DNA of 64,000 nt from Arthrobacter endolithicus (GCF_026627425.1 NZ_JAPNLH010000001.1:248001-312000), one strand, 5' to 3'; shown: positions 27,636 through 37,070, numbered from the stretch's first letter. Program-made: numbers and translations. Notes: generated by a model not told the origin, from the letters alone.

Positions 27636-27887
27636 TCAGCTGTCTACCGGCCCTGCGGAAGTCTTGGTGCCCGGGAGGTGGGCGGCTTTCGAATCCGCCA
27701 GTAGTTGCTCTGTTGCGGCGTACCGGCGTTGGATAAAGTCTTCGAATTTGGTTTCTTCCACCCGCCATTGGCCGCGTCCGCCAATCTGAATTGCGGCAAG
27801 CTCCCCGCTACGGACCAGCGCATAAGTGGCCGCCGCGGAAAGCTGCAGTTGCTCCGCTACATCGGCAAGAGTCAGGAAGCGTGGCAT
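27636..27887 (-). CDS. BldC/excisionase-type helix-turn-helix protein
   Basis: 83 aa from ATG 27887 (AGGATAG upstream); the longer ORF start at 27932 is rejected. The MerR/excisionase-like wHTH is clear: FLTLADVAEQLQLSAAATYA, then ALVRSGELAAIQIGGRGQWR, then a short C-terminal helix (FEDFIQRRYAATEQLL). The size and WRVEETKFEDFI motif fit BldC-like developmental regulators and plasmid excisionases. No phage or integrase gene is near, favouring a chromosomal regulator. It is convergent with the preceding gene. Confidence 0.83.
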   Translation of the reverse strand: MPRFLTLADVAEQLQLSAAATYALVRSGELAAIQIGGRGQWRVEETKFEDFIQRRYAATEQLLADSKAAHLPGTKTSAGPVDS

Positions 27888-27924
27888 GGCACTATCCTGC
27901 CACGTTTGGTCGCCGTTGACACGG

Positions 27925-28128
27925 TTATGCACACCCCGCTGCAGATACCGCTCCGGACTCGATATGTGGCCTTACACCGCGCATCTGGCGGGACGGTGCG
28001 GAAGCGGGTTGTGCACAAATTTTGGGTTGGCCCTTTCCTTCTTGGCCGCGAACCACTAGAACTAGGAGCACGATCACAAACACCGGCACCGCACCTACGA
28101 CCAGAGGAACCATGACAGCCGGAAGCAC
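27925..28128 (-). CDS. Possible small single-pass membrane protein upstream of HTH gene
   Basis: 67 aa from GTG 28128 or 62 aa from ATG 28113. The N-terminus is one strong membrane helix (VPLVVGAVPVFVIVLLVLVV) followed by a basic charged segment and a short tail. It would be the first gene of a two-gene unit with the BldC-like regulator, 37 bases apart. Ribosome-binding site is weak and no homologue is recognised, so it may be a chance ORF. Confidence 0.35.
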   Translation of the reverse strand: MLPAVMVPLVVGAVPVFVIVLLVLVVRGQEGKGQPKICAQPASAPSRQMRGVRPHIESGAVSAAGCA

Positions 28129-28170
28129 AACGGCCTGGAAAATGCTACGGAATACACGGGGGAAGAACAG

Positions 28171-28869
28171 ATGAGCTTTGACGGGGCGGCAAACGGTGGC
28201 TCGCCCTATGGCCCTTCTATTATCGGAGCCGTCAATAATGGTCTGCGTCCGGCAGCGCGGCTGAAGAAGCCGTCCTGGAAAGACCCGCGCCTGCTGGTGG
28301 GCATCTTATTGGTGCTGGCGTCCGTTGCGTCAGTGACGGCTCTGGTGGGTAGCGCAGATCAGACGGCTGAAGTTTATGCTGCCCGGGACAACATCGTGCT
28401 GGGGCAGAAAATTACTACCGCAGAATTGACCACCGTTCGGGTTCGGCTGGGCGATGCTCAGGGACTATATGCCATGGCCTCCGATACATTGCCGGCCGGG
28501 CAGGTGGCGGTTCGGCTAGTGCCAAGTGGTGAATTGCTGACCAAATCCAGTATGGGAACGCCGGATACATTAGGCCGCAAACCGGCGGCTCTGACCCTGG
28601 AGGAGGCCTTGCCGAAGGAGGTCGGGGTCGGTTCCCGGGTGGATGTGTGGGTATCCCTTCCCAACGGGAAGAACGGTTACGCCGAGCCGTCGCTGCTCTT
28701 GCCCGCGGCTGAGGTTGCGGGGCTGACTCCCGGATCATCCGCGTTGGGCGGCACCAAATCCACCGCCCTGCACGTCCTGGTCAGCACGGCGCAGATGCCT
28801 AAACTGCTCGGTGCCTTAGCCAACAAGGCGAAGATCGCCGTGGTCTGGAACCCGGCCGGCGGACCATGA
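28171..28869 (+). CDS. SAF-domain (CpaB/RcpC-like) membrane protein
   Basis: 232 aa. N-terminal cytoplasmic tail, one membrane helix (about residues 43-60; LLVGILLVLASVASVTALVG) and a SAF-type beta-clip domain (about 65-125; EVYAARDNIVLGQKITTAEL ... LPAGQVAVRLVPSGELLT). This is the organisation of CpaB/RcpC, which in Tad pilus systems binds peptidoglycan and shapes the secretin. Here no secretin, ATPase TadA or pilin is near, so the role differs or partners are elsewhere. GGGGAAGAACAG precedes the ATG; the stop overlaps the next start (ATGA). Confidence 0.82.
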   Translation: MSFDGAANGGSPYGPSIIGAVNNGLRPAARLKKPSWKDPRLLVGILLVLASVASVTALVGSADQTAEVYAARDNIVLGQKITTAELTTVRVRLGDAQGLYAMASDTLPAGQVAVRLVPSGELLTKSSMGTPDTLGRKPAALTLEEALPKEVGVGSRVDVWVSLPNGKNGYAEPSLLLPAAEVAGLTPGSSALGGTKSTALHVLVSTAQMPKLLGALANKAKIAVVWNPAGGP

Positions 28870-30233
28870 TGCAGATTCCCGTTGTGACAGTGGGGCAGAG
28901 CACCCAGGATCTTGTCGGCGAACTGGAGAAGCTGCACGGTCCGGTGACTGTAGTGCGGCGCTGCGGCGAACTTGCGGAGCTGCTCGCGGCCTGCCAGAGC
29001 GGGTTGGCGCGCGCCGCCGTCGTCCTCGGTGACGCCACGGAACTCACCGCCACGTTGGTCGACCGGCTGTCGGCCGTCGGTGTCGTCGTCATCGTACTGG
29101 CCGACGACGACGAGGCCGCCAGGTTGCGCGGGATTGGCGCGGTAGTGACGGCCTGCAGCACCGACCCGGCGACGCTGGCCAGCCAAATAGCGGCGGCAGT
29201 GGCCACGGCGGCCGGTACGCCAGGCACACGCGGATCAACGGACCGCTTCACCGGACATGCTGTCACCGCACCGCCAACGGAGCGATCGGTTCCGCGGACG
29301 GCCGCGCTTGGCGTTCCGGCGGTGGACTCCGCGGCCTGGACGGAATCCCCCGCCGCGCTTCCCGCCGCGCTTCCCGCCGCGCGCATTCTGGCCGTGTGGG
29401 GACCAACGGGAGCACCCGGGCGTACGACGGTCGCCATGAACATTGCGGCCGAGCTTGCCGCGTCGGGTTTGTCCGTGTTGTTGGTGGATGCGGACAGCTA
29501 TGGCCCGAGCATCAGTGCCAGCCTTGGCCTGTTGGATGAATCAGCGGGTCTGGCGCAGGCGTGCCGCCTCGCCGATCAGGGTCTCCTCACTGCCGATGGC
29601 CTGCGGAATGTGGCAACATCGGTAGTTTTCACCGGTGGTCAGATGCATGTGCTGACCGGTTTAACCCGAGCGGACAGATGGCCTGAGCTGCGGTCCGCGG
29701 CGCTGGCGGGTGTTCTGGGTCTGTGCCGGGAAGTTGCCGACGTAACGGTGATCGACTGTGGGTTCGCTCTGGAAACGGATGAAGAACTGAGTTTTGACAC
29801 GGCCGCACCGCGTCGGAATGCGGCCACGCTGCGGTCGCTGGCTGCTGCGGATACCATCTACGCCATCGGTGCCGCGGACGCTGTCGGGCTTCCGCGACTG
29901 GTGCGCGGCCTTGCTGAGCTAACGTCACTGCTGTCTCCGGCAGACCTGGTCGTAGTGCTGAATAAGGTCCGCAGCGCTGCGGCGGGCAGGGCTCCGGAAC
30001 GGGCCCTGAAACTGGCATGGGATCGGTTCGGTCCGGAACTGGCGATCGGTCATTTTCTGCCCTGGGATCCCGCTGCCGCGGATAAAGCACTCAGTGCTGG
30101 GCAGCTCCTCCGGGAGTCAGGGCCGGAAGCGGCGCTGCGAGCTGCCATTGCTGCAATGGTTTGTGCACCCGCCCAGCACAGGCGCAGATCCGCTGTCGGA
30201 AGGACCACAGCGCGGCTGGGCGTTTCACGCTAG
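28866..30233 (+). CDS. CpaE/MinD-like P-loop protein
   Basis: 455 aa. An N-terminal receiver-like region (about 1-110; VVTVGQSTQDLVGELEKL ... VLADDDEAARL), an Ala/Pro-rich linker with a short repeat, then a MinD/ParA-type domain (about 173-430; ILAVWGPTGAPGRTTVAMNI; VLLVDADSYGPSIS; VIDCGF). The deviant Walker A has GRTT in place of GKTT and lacks the MinD signature Lys, so ATP binding may be changed or lost. A CpaE homologue with a CpaB homologue is the classical Tad pair; the pair stands alone here. Start overlaps the SAF gene stop, so they are co-translated. Confidence 0.83.
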   Translation: MMQIPVVTVGQSTQDLVGELEKLHGPVTVVRRCGELAELLAACQSGLARAAVVLGDATELTATLVDRLSAVGVVVIVLADDDEAARLRGIGAVVTACSTDPATLASQIAAAVATAAGTPGTRGSTDRFTGHAVTAPPTERSVPRTAALGVPAVDSAAWTESPAALPAALPAARILAVWGPTGAPGRTTVAMNIAAELAASGLSVLLVDADSYGPSISASLGLLDESAGLAQACRLADQGLLTADGLRNVATSVVFTGGQMHVLTGLTRADRWPELRSAALAGVLGLCREVADVTVIDCGFALETDEELSFDTAAPRRNAATLRSLAAADTIYAIGAADAVGLPRLVRGLAELTSLLSPADLVVVLNKVRSAAAGRAPERALKLAWDRFGPELAIGHFLPWDPAAADKALSAGQLLRESGPEAALRAAIAAMVCAPAQHRRRSAVGRTTARLGVSR

Positions 30234-30291
30234 GCTCGATTTTGGGCCGCAATGAGGCGGACTTCAACAACTCTCACGGAGGCGTTACTTC

Positions 30292-33200
30292 ATGTCGTCT
30301 GGAATCAACTCGGTCGAAACCGCCCTGGATGCAGCGGTGTCAGATCCAGCGGTGCTGGAAGCGTTCATCGCCGATTATTACCAGCAGCTCGCTGCCGAGG
30401 ATTCGCAGTCCTACGATCCGCAGACTTTGAAGAACCGGGTGCTGGAGCACCGGAGCCTGGCCCATGACCGCTCTCCGGGCGAAGCCAAGGTTCATATCAC
30501 CTCGGAGATTGATCGCAGCGTCGTCTACATTGTTACCGACGATATGCCGTTTCTTGTTGACTCTGTCAACGCTGAACTGGTCAGGCAAAAGACTGCCATC
30601 CATCTGGTTCTGCACCCGATGTTCGTCGTTACCCGAAACCGCGACAGCCATGAGCTTGTCAACGTGGCACGCGTTCCCTCCCACGTCGGTATCGCCAGCG
30701 GTGACACTGCCGCGCTGCCCAACATGTCCCACCTTATTGCCCAGGGCGATAACGCATCTTTCATGGAGTCGTGGATTGCCGTCGAGATCGATCTGGTCGG
30801 CGACGGTGTCAAAGAGGCCCTGTGCACGGGCCTTACCAAGGTTCTCGGCGATGTCCGGGCCGCGGTCGAGGACTGGCAGCCGATGCGCCAGCGGGCACTG
30901 AGCCGAGCCGAGCTGCTGGGGAAGGTCCGCGCCGCGGAGTCCATCGTGGATCTGCGCGAAGCAGAGGACCTGCTGCACTGGATGGACGCCGGCAACTTCA
31001 CGTTTCTCGGTTACCGGGAATATGACCTGGTCCGTGAAGACGGCGAGGACGTCCTCGTCAACAGGGACGGAAGCGGGCTGGGGCTGCTGCGTGATGACCG
31101 CGGCAATAAGCACGTCCAGCATCTGACGGACACCGGCCGGCGCAAGGCTCGGGAGAAACGTGCCTTGGTCATTACCAAAGCCAATTCGCGTTCCACCGTG
31201 CACCGTGCGGCGTATCTGGACTACATCGGGGTAAAGTCCTTCGACGCGGCGGGGAACGTTAACGGCGAACAGCGGTTCATTGGCCTTTTTGCCTCCACGG
31301 TTTACACCGGAAGCGTACGGAACATTCCGGTAGTGCGGGAAAAGGTCGACGCCGTGTTGCGTCACTTCGGCTTCCCCCCGGATTCGCACTCCGGCAAGGA
31401 CCTGTTCGCCGTGCTGGAGACCTATCCGAGGGACGAGCTCTTCCAGATCGAGGTTGAGGATCTGATCAACACCGCACAGGGGATCCTGCGTCTGCAGGAA
31501 CGGCGCCGCACCAGGCTTTTCCTTCGGCCGGACATCTACGGCCGGTTCATGTCCGCACTGATCTATATTCCCCGCGACCGTTACACCACGGCCGTCCGGC
31601 ACCGGATTGAAGCGGAGCTCACCAGCACCTTCGACGCCGTGTCCATCGACTTCGAGGCCAGGATGAGCGAATCCGCTCTGGCCCGTCTCTTTTTCCGGAT
31701 CAGGCTGCCCAAGGGCGGGGAACTGGGTTCAGTGGACGCCGCGGCGTTGGAGCAGCGACTGGTGATGGCGGCGCGGTCTTGGCCGGAGGGTATCAGCGAG
31801 GTGCTCCGCGGAGCGCACCAGCTCGAAAGCGCCAACCAGCTGGCCGCACAGTGGTCCGACGCCTTTCCCGCCGGATACCGGGTGATTTTCGAGGTCGAAG
31901 AGGCACTGGAGGACATCCGCCGCTTTGAAGAATTTGATACCGCCTACAAGGCGCTGAAGGCGACCGGCACCGACGCGGGCCACTGCGTGCCCGGAACGTA
32001 CGTCTACCTCCCGCAGGGCGGCGAGGCGGAGCGGGAGGAGGACGCCCGGATTAAGCTCTATATGGCCGATCCGAAGAGCCTGAGCCAGATTCTGCCGTAC
32101 TTCCACAATCTGGGACTCGAGGTCTTGGACGAGCGTCCGTTCGAAATCCGGACGGCGGATCAGCGGGATTTCTTCCTCTACGATTTGGGCCTGCGGTATC
32201 CCAAAGGAATTGACCCGCTCGCCACGGCCGGCCTGCTCGCAGAGGCCTTCGGCGCCGCAATCACCGGGGCAAGCGAGTCTGACGCCTTCGACCGTTTGGT
32301 GCTTCGCGAAGGCATGGGCTGGCGGCAGATCGTGATCTTGCGCAGCTACGCCAAATACCTGCGCCAGATGGGCAATGCCAACTCCTATGGCTTCGTCTCC
32401 AACACGCTGCTGGCCAACGCCGGGGTGGCCCGTTCCTTGGTGGAGCTCTTCGATGCCAGCTTTAATCCCGAACTCAGCGCGGAGGCCCGGGCCGACCGGC
32501 TAGAACAGGTGCGCGCGGAACTTTCCGCGGGATTGGAAAACGTCCCAACACTCGACGCCGACCGGGTGTTGCGGACGCTGGCGAACCTGATTGAGGCGTC
32601 GCTGCGGACCAACTATTTCCAGGACAAGCCGTACCTGAGCATCAAGCTCAACCCGGCCATGATCGAAGGACTGCCCTTCCCGCGGCCGATGTTCGAGATC
32701 TGGGTCTACTCGCCCCGGGTTGAGGGCGTGCATCTGCGTTTTGGCAAGGTGGCCCGCGGCGGCCTGCGCTGGTCCGACAGGCGCGAGGACTTCCGCACCG
32801 AGGTCCTCGGGCTGGTCAAGGCGCAGACGGTTAAGAACGCCGTCATCGTCCCCACCGGGGCCAAGGGCGGGTTCTTCGCGAAGTCATTGCCGGATCCGGC
32901 CGTTGACCGTGCCGCATGGATGGCGGAGGGCGTGGAAAGCTACAAGACGTTCATCCGTGGCCTGCTCGATATCACCGATAACCTGGTCACCGGTGAGAAC
33001 GGTGAACAGTTGGTGCCGCCGGAACGGGTGGTACGGCACGACGACGACGACTCTTACCTTGTGGTCGCAGCCGACAAGGGAACCGCGTCCTTCTCCGACA
33101 TTGCCAACGCGCTTTCTGCTGACTACGGCTTCTGGCTTGGCGACGCCTTCGCCTCGGGCGGCTCGGTCGGCTACGACCATAAAGCCATGGGCATCACCGC

Positions 33201-35172
33201 CCGCGGAGCCTGGGAATCCGTCAAGCGGCACTTCAGCGAGCTGGACGTGGACACGCAGACCGAGGATTTCACCGTCGTCGGCGTCGGGGACATGTCCGGC
33301 GACGTCTTCGGCAACGGGATGCTGCTCTCCGAACACGTTCGATTGCTCGCGGCTTTTGACCACCGGCATATTTTTCTGGACCCGAACCCGGAGGCCGCCA
33401 GCTCCTTTGCCGAGCGCCGCAGGCTGTTTGACCTGCCGCGTTCCTCGTGGGCGGACTACGATTCCTCGCTGCTCAGCGAAGGTGGCGGCATCTACCCCCG
33501 CCAGGCCAAAACGGTTCCGATCTCCGCCCAGGTGCGCACCGCGCTGGGCCTGCCGTCAGGAACCACGAAGCTGAGCCCGCCGGAGTTGCTGCGGGCCATC
33601 CTGCTGGCGCCCGCTGACCTGCTCTACAACGGCGGCATCGGCACATACATCAAGGCCAGTACGGAAACCCATGCCATGGTGGGGGACAAGGCGAACGACG
33701 CGATCCGGGTGGATGGCCGGGACCTGCGCGTTAAGGTGGTCGGCGAGGGCGGAAACCTCGGCATGACTCAGCGCGGGCGCATCGAAGCCGCGCTCGCCGG
33801 AGTGATTCTCAACACCGATGCGATCGACAACTCCGCCGGTGTTGACTGCTCGGACCATGAAGTCAACATCAAAATCTTCGTGGACCGTATGGTCGCGGCA
33901 GGGAAGCTGGTCCCAGCGGAGCGGGCGCAGTTCCTCGCGGACATGACGGATCAGGTCAGCTCGCTGGTGCTCACCGACAATGTGGAGCAGAACATCCTGC
34001 TGCTCGTGGACAGGGCGCGCGTGGTTGAGGCCAGCCCCAGCTACGAGCGCCTGATGGACTGGCTGGATACCTCAGCGGACCTCAAGCGTGATATCGAGGC
34101 CTTGCCGTCGACGGCTACCCTGCAGACCAGGCTCGAAAGCGGGCAGGGGCTCACGTCGCCGGAACTTTCGGTCTTGCTGGCCTACGCGAAGATCGAGCTC
34201 GCGGGTGCCCTCACGGCCAGTGATCTCGCCGACGATCCCTGGTTCCGGAAAACCCTGCGGAGCTACTTTCCGAACCAGCTGGCGGAGCGCTTCGACGCCG
34301 AGCTGGACAGTCACCCGCTGCGTCGGGAAATTATCGCCACCGTGGTGGCCAATGACATGATTAACATCGGCGGCATCACGTTTGCCTTCCGTGCCATGGA
34401 GGAGACCTCCGTGAGCGAGGCGGTCATTGCCCGTGCTTTCGTCGCCATGCGGGAGATCTACCAGTTAGATGGCATGCTCGACGCACTCAATGCCTTGCCG
34501 CCGTCGTTCCCCACCGCACACTGGACCGGTATTCAACTGGATATCCGTCGGCTGCTGGACCGCGGGGTTCGCTGGCTCGCCAATCAAGGCACCGACGGCC
34601 GCCGGATTGACGACGTCGTTGCACAGTTCGGCCCCGTAGTGACTGGTTTGCGTCACGAACTCCCCGGTTTCCTGGACGGCGTAGACAAGTCACGGATCGA
34701 GACGTTGCAGGGACGCTCCGACGAGTGGGACGTCCCCGGAGAGTTGGGGCAACGTTGGGCCCAGCTGTTCGAAAGCTTTGCGCTGCTGGATGTTGCCAAG
34801 GTCTCCGGGCGGATCGACGAGCCGGTGGACAACATAGCCGGCGTCTACTTTGCGCTGTATAGCCACTTTGGGGTCGACGGAATGTTGGAGCGGATTACCG
34901 CCCTGCCACGGGATGACAGGTGGCAATCGCTGGCCCGCGCGGCGTTGCGCGACGATCTCTACGCCACGACGGCGGACATGACGGTTGCCGTGATGAGTGG
35001 GACTGAGCCGGGGCTGCCGGCCGCACAGCGAATCGCGGGATGGGAGGCACAGAACGCCGAGCAACTGGGCCGGGCCCGGAAGATGTTTGACGAGGTCAAT
35101 GACCTGGAACAAGATGACATGGCGTCCTTGTCGGTGGCATTGAGGCTTCTGCGCTCCATCGTGCGGCACTAG
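30292..35172 (+). CDS. NAD-specific glutamate dehydrogenase, 180-kDa type
   Basis: 1626 aa, the GDH_180 size class. It deaminates glutamate to 2-oxoglutarate with NAD+, cytosolic, catabolic. N-terminal ACT-like regulatory segments (about 1-600; YIVTDDMPFLVDSVNAELVR, FRSxLRExG-less form) precede the catalytic core (about 820-1160) with RGGLRWSDRREDFRTEVLGL and KNAVIVPTGAKGGFF, and the Rossmann part with VGVGDMSGDVFGNGMLLSE. A helical C-terminal domain follows. GGAGG lies 9 bases upstream of ATG 30292. It stands next to a PdtaS-like kinase (5-base gap), so they may share a transcript. Confidence 0.95.
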   Translation: MSSGINSVETALDAAVSDPAVLEAFIADYYQQLAAEDSQSYDPQTLKNRVLEHRSLAHDRSPGEAKVHITSEIDRSVVYIVTDDMPFLVDSVNAELVRQKTAIHLVLHPMFVVTRNRDSHELVNVARVPSHVGIASGDTAALPNMSHLIAQGDNASFMESWIAVEIDLVGDGVKEALCTGLTKVLGDVRAAVEDWQPMRQRALSRAELLGKVRAAESIVDLREAEDLLHWMDAGNFTFLGYREYDLVREDGEDVLVNRDGSGLGLLRDDRGNKHVQHLTDTGRRKAREKRALVITKANSRSTVHRAAYLDYIGVKSFDAAGNVNGEQRFIGLFASTVYTGSVRNIPVVREKVDAVLRHFGFPPDSHSGKDLFAVLETYPRDELFQIEVEDLINTAQGILRLQERRRTRLFLRPDIYGRFMSALIYIPRDRYTTAVRHRIEAELTSTFDAVSIDFEARMSESALARLFFRIRLPKGGELGSVDAAALEQRLVMAARSWPEGISEVLRGAHQLESANQLAAQWSDAFPAGYRVIFEVEEALEDIRRFEEFDTAYKALKATGTDAGHCVPGTYVYLPQGGEAEREEDARIKLYMADPKSLSQILPYFHNLGLEVLDERPFEIRTADQRDFFLYDLGLRYPKGIDPLATAGLLAEAFGAAITGASESDAFDRLVLREGMGWRQIVILRSYAKYLRQMGNANSYGFVSNTLLANAGVARSLVELFDASFNPELSAEARADRLEQVRAELSAGLENVPTLDADRVLRTLANLIEASLRTNYFQDKPYLSIKLNPAMIEGLPFPRPMFEIWVYSPRVEGVHLRFGKVARGGLRWSDRREDFRTEVLGLVKAQTVKNAVIVPTGAKGGFFAKSLPDPAVDRAAWMAEGVESYKTFIRGLLDITDNLVTGENGEQLVPPERVVRHDDDDSYLVVAADKGTASFSDIANALSADYGFWLGDAFASGGSVGYDHKAMGITARGAWESVKRHFSELDVDTQTEDFTVVGVGDMSGDVFGNGMLLSEHVRLLAAFDHRHIFLDPNPEAASSFAERRRLFDLPRSSWADYDSSLLSEGGGIYPRQAKTVPISAQVRTALGLPSGTTKLSPPELLRAILLAPADLLYNGGIGTYIKASTETHAMVGDKANDAIRVDGRDLRVKVVGEGGNLGMTQRGRIEAALAGVILNTDAIDNSAGVDCSDHEVNIKIFVDRMVAAGKLVPAERAQFLADMTDQVSSLVLTDNVEQNILLLVDRARVVEASPSYERLMDWLDTSADLKRDIEALPSTATLQTRLESGQGLTSPELSVLLAYAKIELAGALTASDLADDPWFRKTLRSYFPNQLAERFDAELDSHPLRREIIATVVANDMINIGGITFAFRAMEETSVSEAVIARAFVAMREIYQLDGMLDALNALPPSFPTAHWTGIQLDIRRLLDRGVRWLANQGTDGRRIDDVVAQFGPVVTGLRHELPGFLDGVDKSRIETLQGRSDEWDVPGELGQRWAQLFESFALLDVAKVSGRIDEPVDNIAGVYFALYSHFGVDGMLERITALPRDDRWQSLARAALRDDLYATTADMTVAVMSGTEPGLPAAQRIAGWEAQNAEQLGRARKMFDEVNDLEQDDMASLSVALRLLRSIVRH

Positions 35173-35177
35173 CGAAG

Positions 35178-36662
35178 ATGGCACTCTTCACCGACCCCAT
35201 GCGGGAACATGCCAATTTGGGCCCGGGGGATTCGGAGTGGCTGCACCTGTTAGTGGGGGACTGGCAGCTGGTGGCAGATCTGGCCTTTGCGGACCTCGCG
35301 TTATGGTTTCCGGACCCGGACCCGGCGCACGGTTATGTCGCGTTGGCCCACGTGAGGCCATCCACCACGCATACCGTCTTCCACTCCGACATTGTCGGGG
35401 ACCGGATCCGCAGCGATCTCTCACCCCTCGTGGCTAAGGCATGGGCGAGCCAAGTCATTGAGCGTTCGGCGGATACGAGCGGGTGGAACACCGATATGGC
35501 CATGCGGGTGGAGGCTGTGCCGATGGTCCGCAATGGCCGCACGCTGGCTGTCGTGACGACGCACATGGACCTGTCCAGTTCGCGGATGCCATCTCGGCTG
35601 GAGTTGACCTACCGGCAGTGTGCCTACGATCTGCTCAAAATGGGCACGCTGGGTCTGTGGCCTGATTTTGCTTCACCGACCGGGTCCCGTCGCGGTGCCC
35701 CTAGAGTGGGCGACGGCCTGATCCGGCTCGATGCCGAAGGTATTGTGCAGTACGCCAGCCCCAACGGCGTTTCCGCTTTCCGCCGGCTGGGCGACGTGGA
35801 ATCACTGGAGGGCAGGTCTTTGGCGGAGGTAACCACAGCGCTGCTGCAGGACCGCCGCATGGTAGATGAGACACTGCCGCTGGTGGTTACCGGGCGGATG
35901 CCGTGGCGGACTGAGATCGAATCCGGAGGGGTCAGTCTGTCGCTGCGGGCTATCCCGCTGCGCGATGCCAACGAGCGTTTCGGCGCCGTCGTGTTATGCC
36001 GTGACGTGTCCGAACTGCGGCGCCGGGAGCAGGAGCTGGTGACCAAGGACGCCACCATCCGCGAAATCCACCACCGGGTGAAGAATAATCTGCAGACCGT
36101 GGCGGCTCTGCTGCGCATGCAGTCGCGCCGGATGCAAAGTGAGGAAGGCAAACAGGGGCTGGAACAGGCCATGCGCCGGGTGGGGACCATCGCCCTGGTG
36201 CACGAGACGCTGTCCCAAGGGCTGGCCCAGAGCGTCGATTTTGACGAACTGATCGGACGCCAATTCCGGCTTTCGGCGGAGGTGGCCTCACCGGCCCAAC
36301 GAGTCCGCACGGAGCGGGAAGGTGTTTTCGGCGAATTGCCCAGTGATTTTGCGACGCCGCTGGCCTTGGTGATCAACGAACTCGTCACCAACGCGGTGGA
36401 GCACGGGCTACAGGGCAGAGAAGGCACCGTGTGGCTCAATGCCAACCGGAGTATTAGCGGTACCGGCGACGAAATTCTCAATGTCCAAGTATCCGACGAC
36501 GGTGTAGGCCTCCCGGCGGCGCCCTACAGCGAGGGTTTGGGGCTGCAGATCGTCCGCACCCTGGTGACCAGCGAACTCGGCGGTTCCATTCACTGGTCGT
36601 CCCGGGTGGGGGGAGGCACGACGGTAGAGCTTGAAATGGCCCTGATCAGCCGCGGTGGCTGA
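35178..36662 (+). CDS. pdtaS: Sensor histidine kinase PdtaS-like (HisKA_2)
   Basis: 494 aa, soluble. An N-terminal GAF-like domain (about 1-150), a PAS-like region (about 165-285; LIRLDAEGIVQYASPNGVSA), then HisKA_2 with EIHHRVKNNLQTVAALLRMQ (phospho-acceptor His at 298 or 299) and HATPase_c (VINELVTNAVEHG; DDGVGLP; EGLGLQIV). In mycobacteria PdtaS phosphorylates the RNA-binding antiterminator PdtaR. Adjacent, oppositely oriented whiB1 is conserved in mycobacteria (Rv3219/Rv3220c). ATG 35178 lies 5 bases after the GDH stop. The PdtaR partner is not in the window. Confidence 0.92.
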   Translation: MALFTDPMREHANLGPGDSEWLHLLVGDWQLVADLAFADLALWFPDPDPAHGYVALAHVRPSTTHTVFHSDIVGDRIRSDLSPLVAKAWASQVIERSADTSGWNTDMAMRVEAVPMVRNGRTLAVVTTHMDLSSSRMPSRLELTYRQCAYDLLKMGTLGLWPDFASPTGSRRGAPRVGDGLIRLDAEGIVQYASPNGVSAFRRLGDVESLEGRSLAEVTTALLQDRRMVDETLPLVVTGRMPWRTEIESGGVSLSLRAIPLRDANERFGAVVLCRDVSELRRREQELVTKDATIREIHHRVKNNLQTVAALLRMQSRRMQSEEGKQGLEQAMRRVGTIALVHETLSQGLAQSVDFDELIGRQFRLSAEVASPAQRVRTEREGVFGELPSDFATPLALVINELVTNAVEHGLQGREGTVWLNANRSISGTGDEILNVQVSDDGVGLPAAPYSEGLGLQIVRTLVTSELGGSIHWSSRVGGGTTVELEMALISRGG

Positions 36663-36670
36663 TCAGGGCC
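36638..36670. terminator. Perfect 14-bp hairpin spanning the kinase stop codon
   Basis: Arms 36638-36651 and 36657-36670 are perfectly complementary (GGCCCTGATCAGCC) with 5-nt loop GCGGT. The kinase stop (36660-36662) lies in the right arm, so the last codons encode the stem. It lies between convergent genes and may terminate both directions; no T-run. Confidence 0.65.
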
Positions 36671-36727
36671 CAGGCAAGATCCCGCTTTCGGTGATCGGGT
36701 CACGCCGGCTAAGGCCGCTCGGCTCTC

Positions 36728-36976
36728 TTAGCTGGCGCGGCGGGCACGCGCGGCGCGGCGCTTGAGGGCGCGGCGTTCGTCTTCGCTCATGCCACCCCAT
36801 ACGCCCGCATCCTGACCCGATTCCAGGGCCCACTGAAGGCAGGTGTCCATGACCTGGCAGCGACGGCAAACGCTTTTCGCTTCCTCGATTTGGAGCAGGG
36901 CGGGGCCGGTGTTCCCCACGGGGAAAAACAGCTCCGGGTCTTTGTCGAGGCAGGCGGCGCGGTTGCGCCAGTCCAT
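36728..36976 (-). CDS. whiB1: WhiB1-type iron-sulfur transcription factor
   Basis: 82 aa from ATG 36976. Cysteines C9, C37, C40 and C46 (MDWRNRAACLDKDPELFFP ... VCRRCQVMDTC) match the WhiB1 [4Fe-4S] ligand set, followed by the G-V-W-G-G turn (SGQDAGVWGGMSEDER) and a basic C-terminus RRALKRRAARARRAS for DNA binding. It binds the primary sigma factor region 4 and is nitric-oxide sensitive in mycobacteria. GTG at 36985 with AAGGAG 4 bases upstream would add three residues and is the alternative start. Longer upstream codons are in the leader. Expression probably passes the leader terminator described separately. Confidence 0.93.
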   Translation of the reverse strand: MDWRNRAACLDKDPELFFPVGNTGPALLQIEEAKSVCRRCQVMDTCLQWALESGQDAGVWGGMSEDERRALKRRAARARRAS

Positions 36977-37044
36977 GCTGATCACTTTTCTCCTTCTGAT
37001 TTGAGGGCGGTGGACTTTGTGAAAACATTCACGTGCCCCCACAT

Positions 37045-37070
37045 AAAAAAGGGGCCTATGGGGCCCCCTT
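37045..37070 (-). terminator. Rho-independent terminator inside the whiB1 leader
   Basis: On the minus strand AAGGGG-G-CC pairs with GG-CCCC-TT (one bulged G, short CCATA-type loop), followed immediately by TTTTTT. It lies 70-90 bases upstream of whiB1, in the same direction, with no gene ending there, so it looks like an attenuator rather than a gene-end terminator. Confidence 0.75.

Noticed and set aside
29345-29382. 12-bp tandem repeats (CCCGCCGCGCTT) as possible regulatory element
   Set aside because: They lie within the coding linker of the CpaE-like gene and encode an Ala/Pro/Leu run; simple linker repeat.
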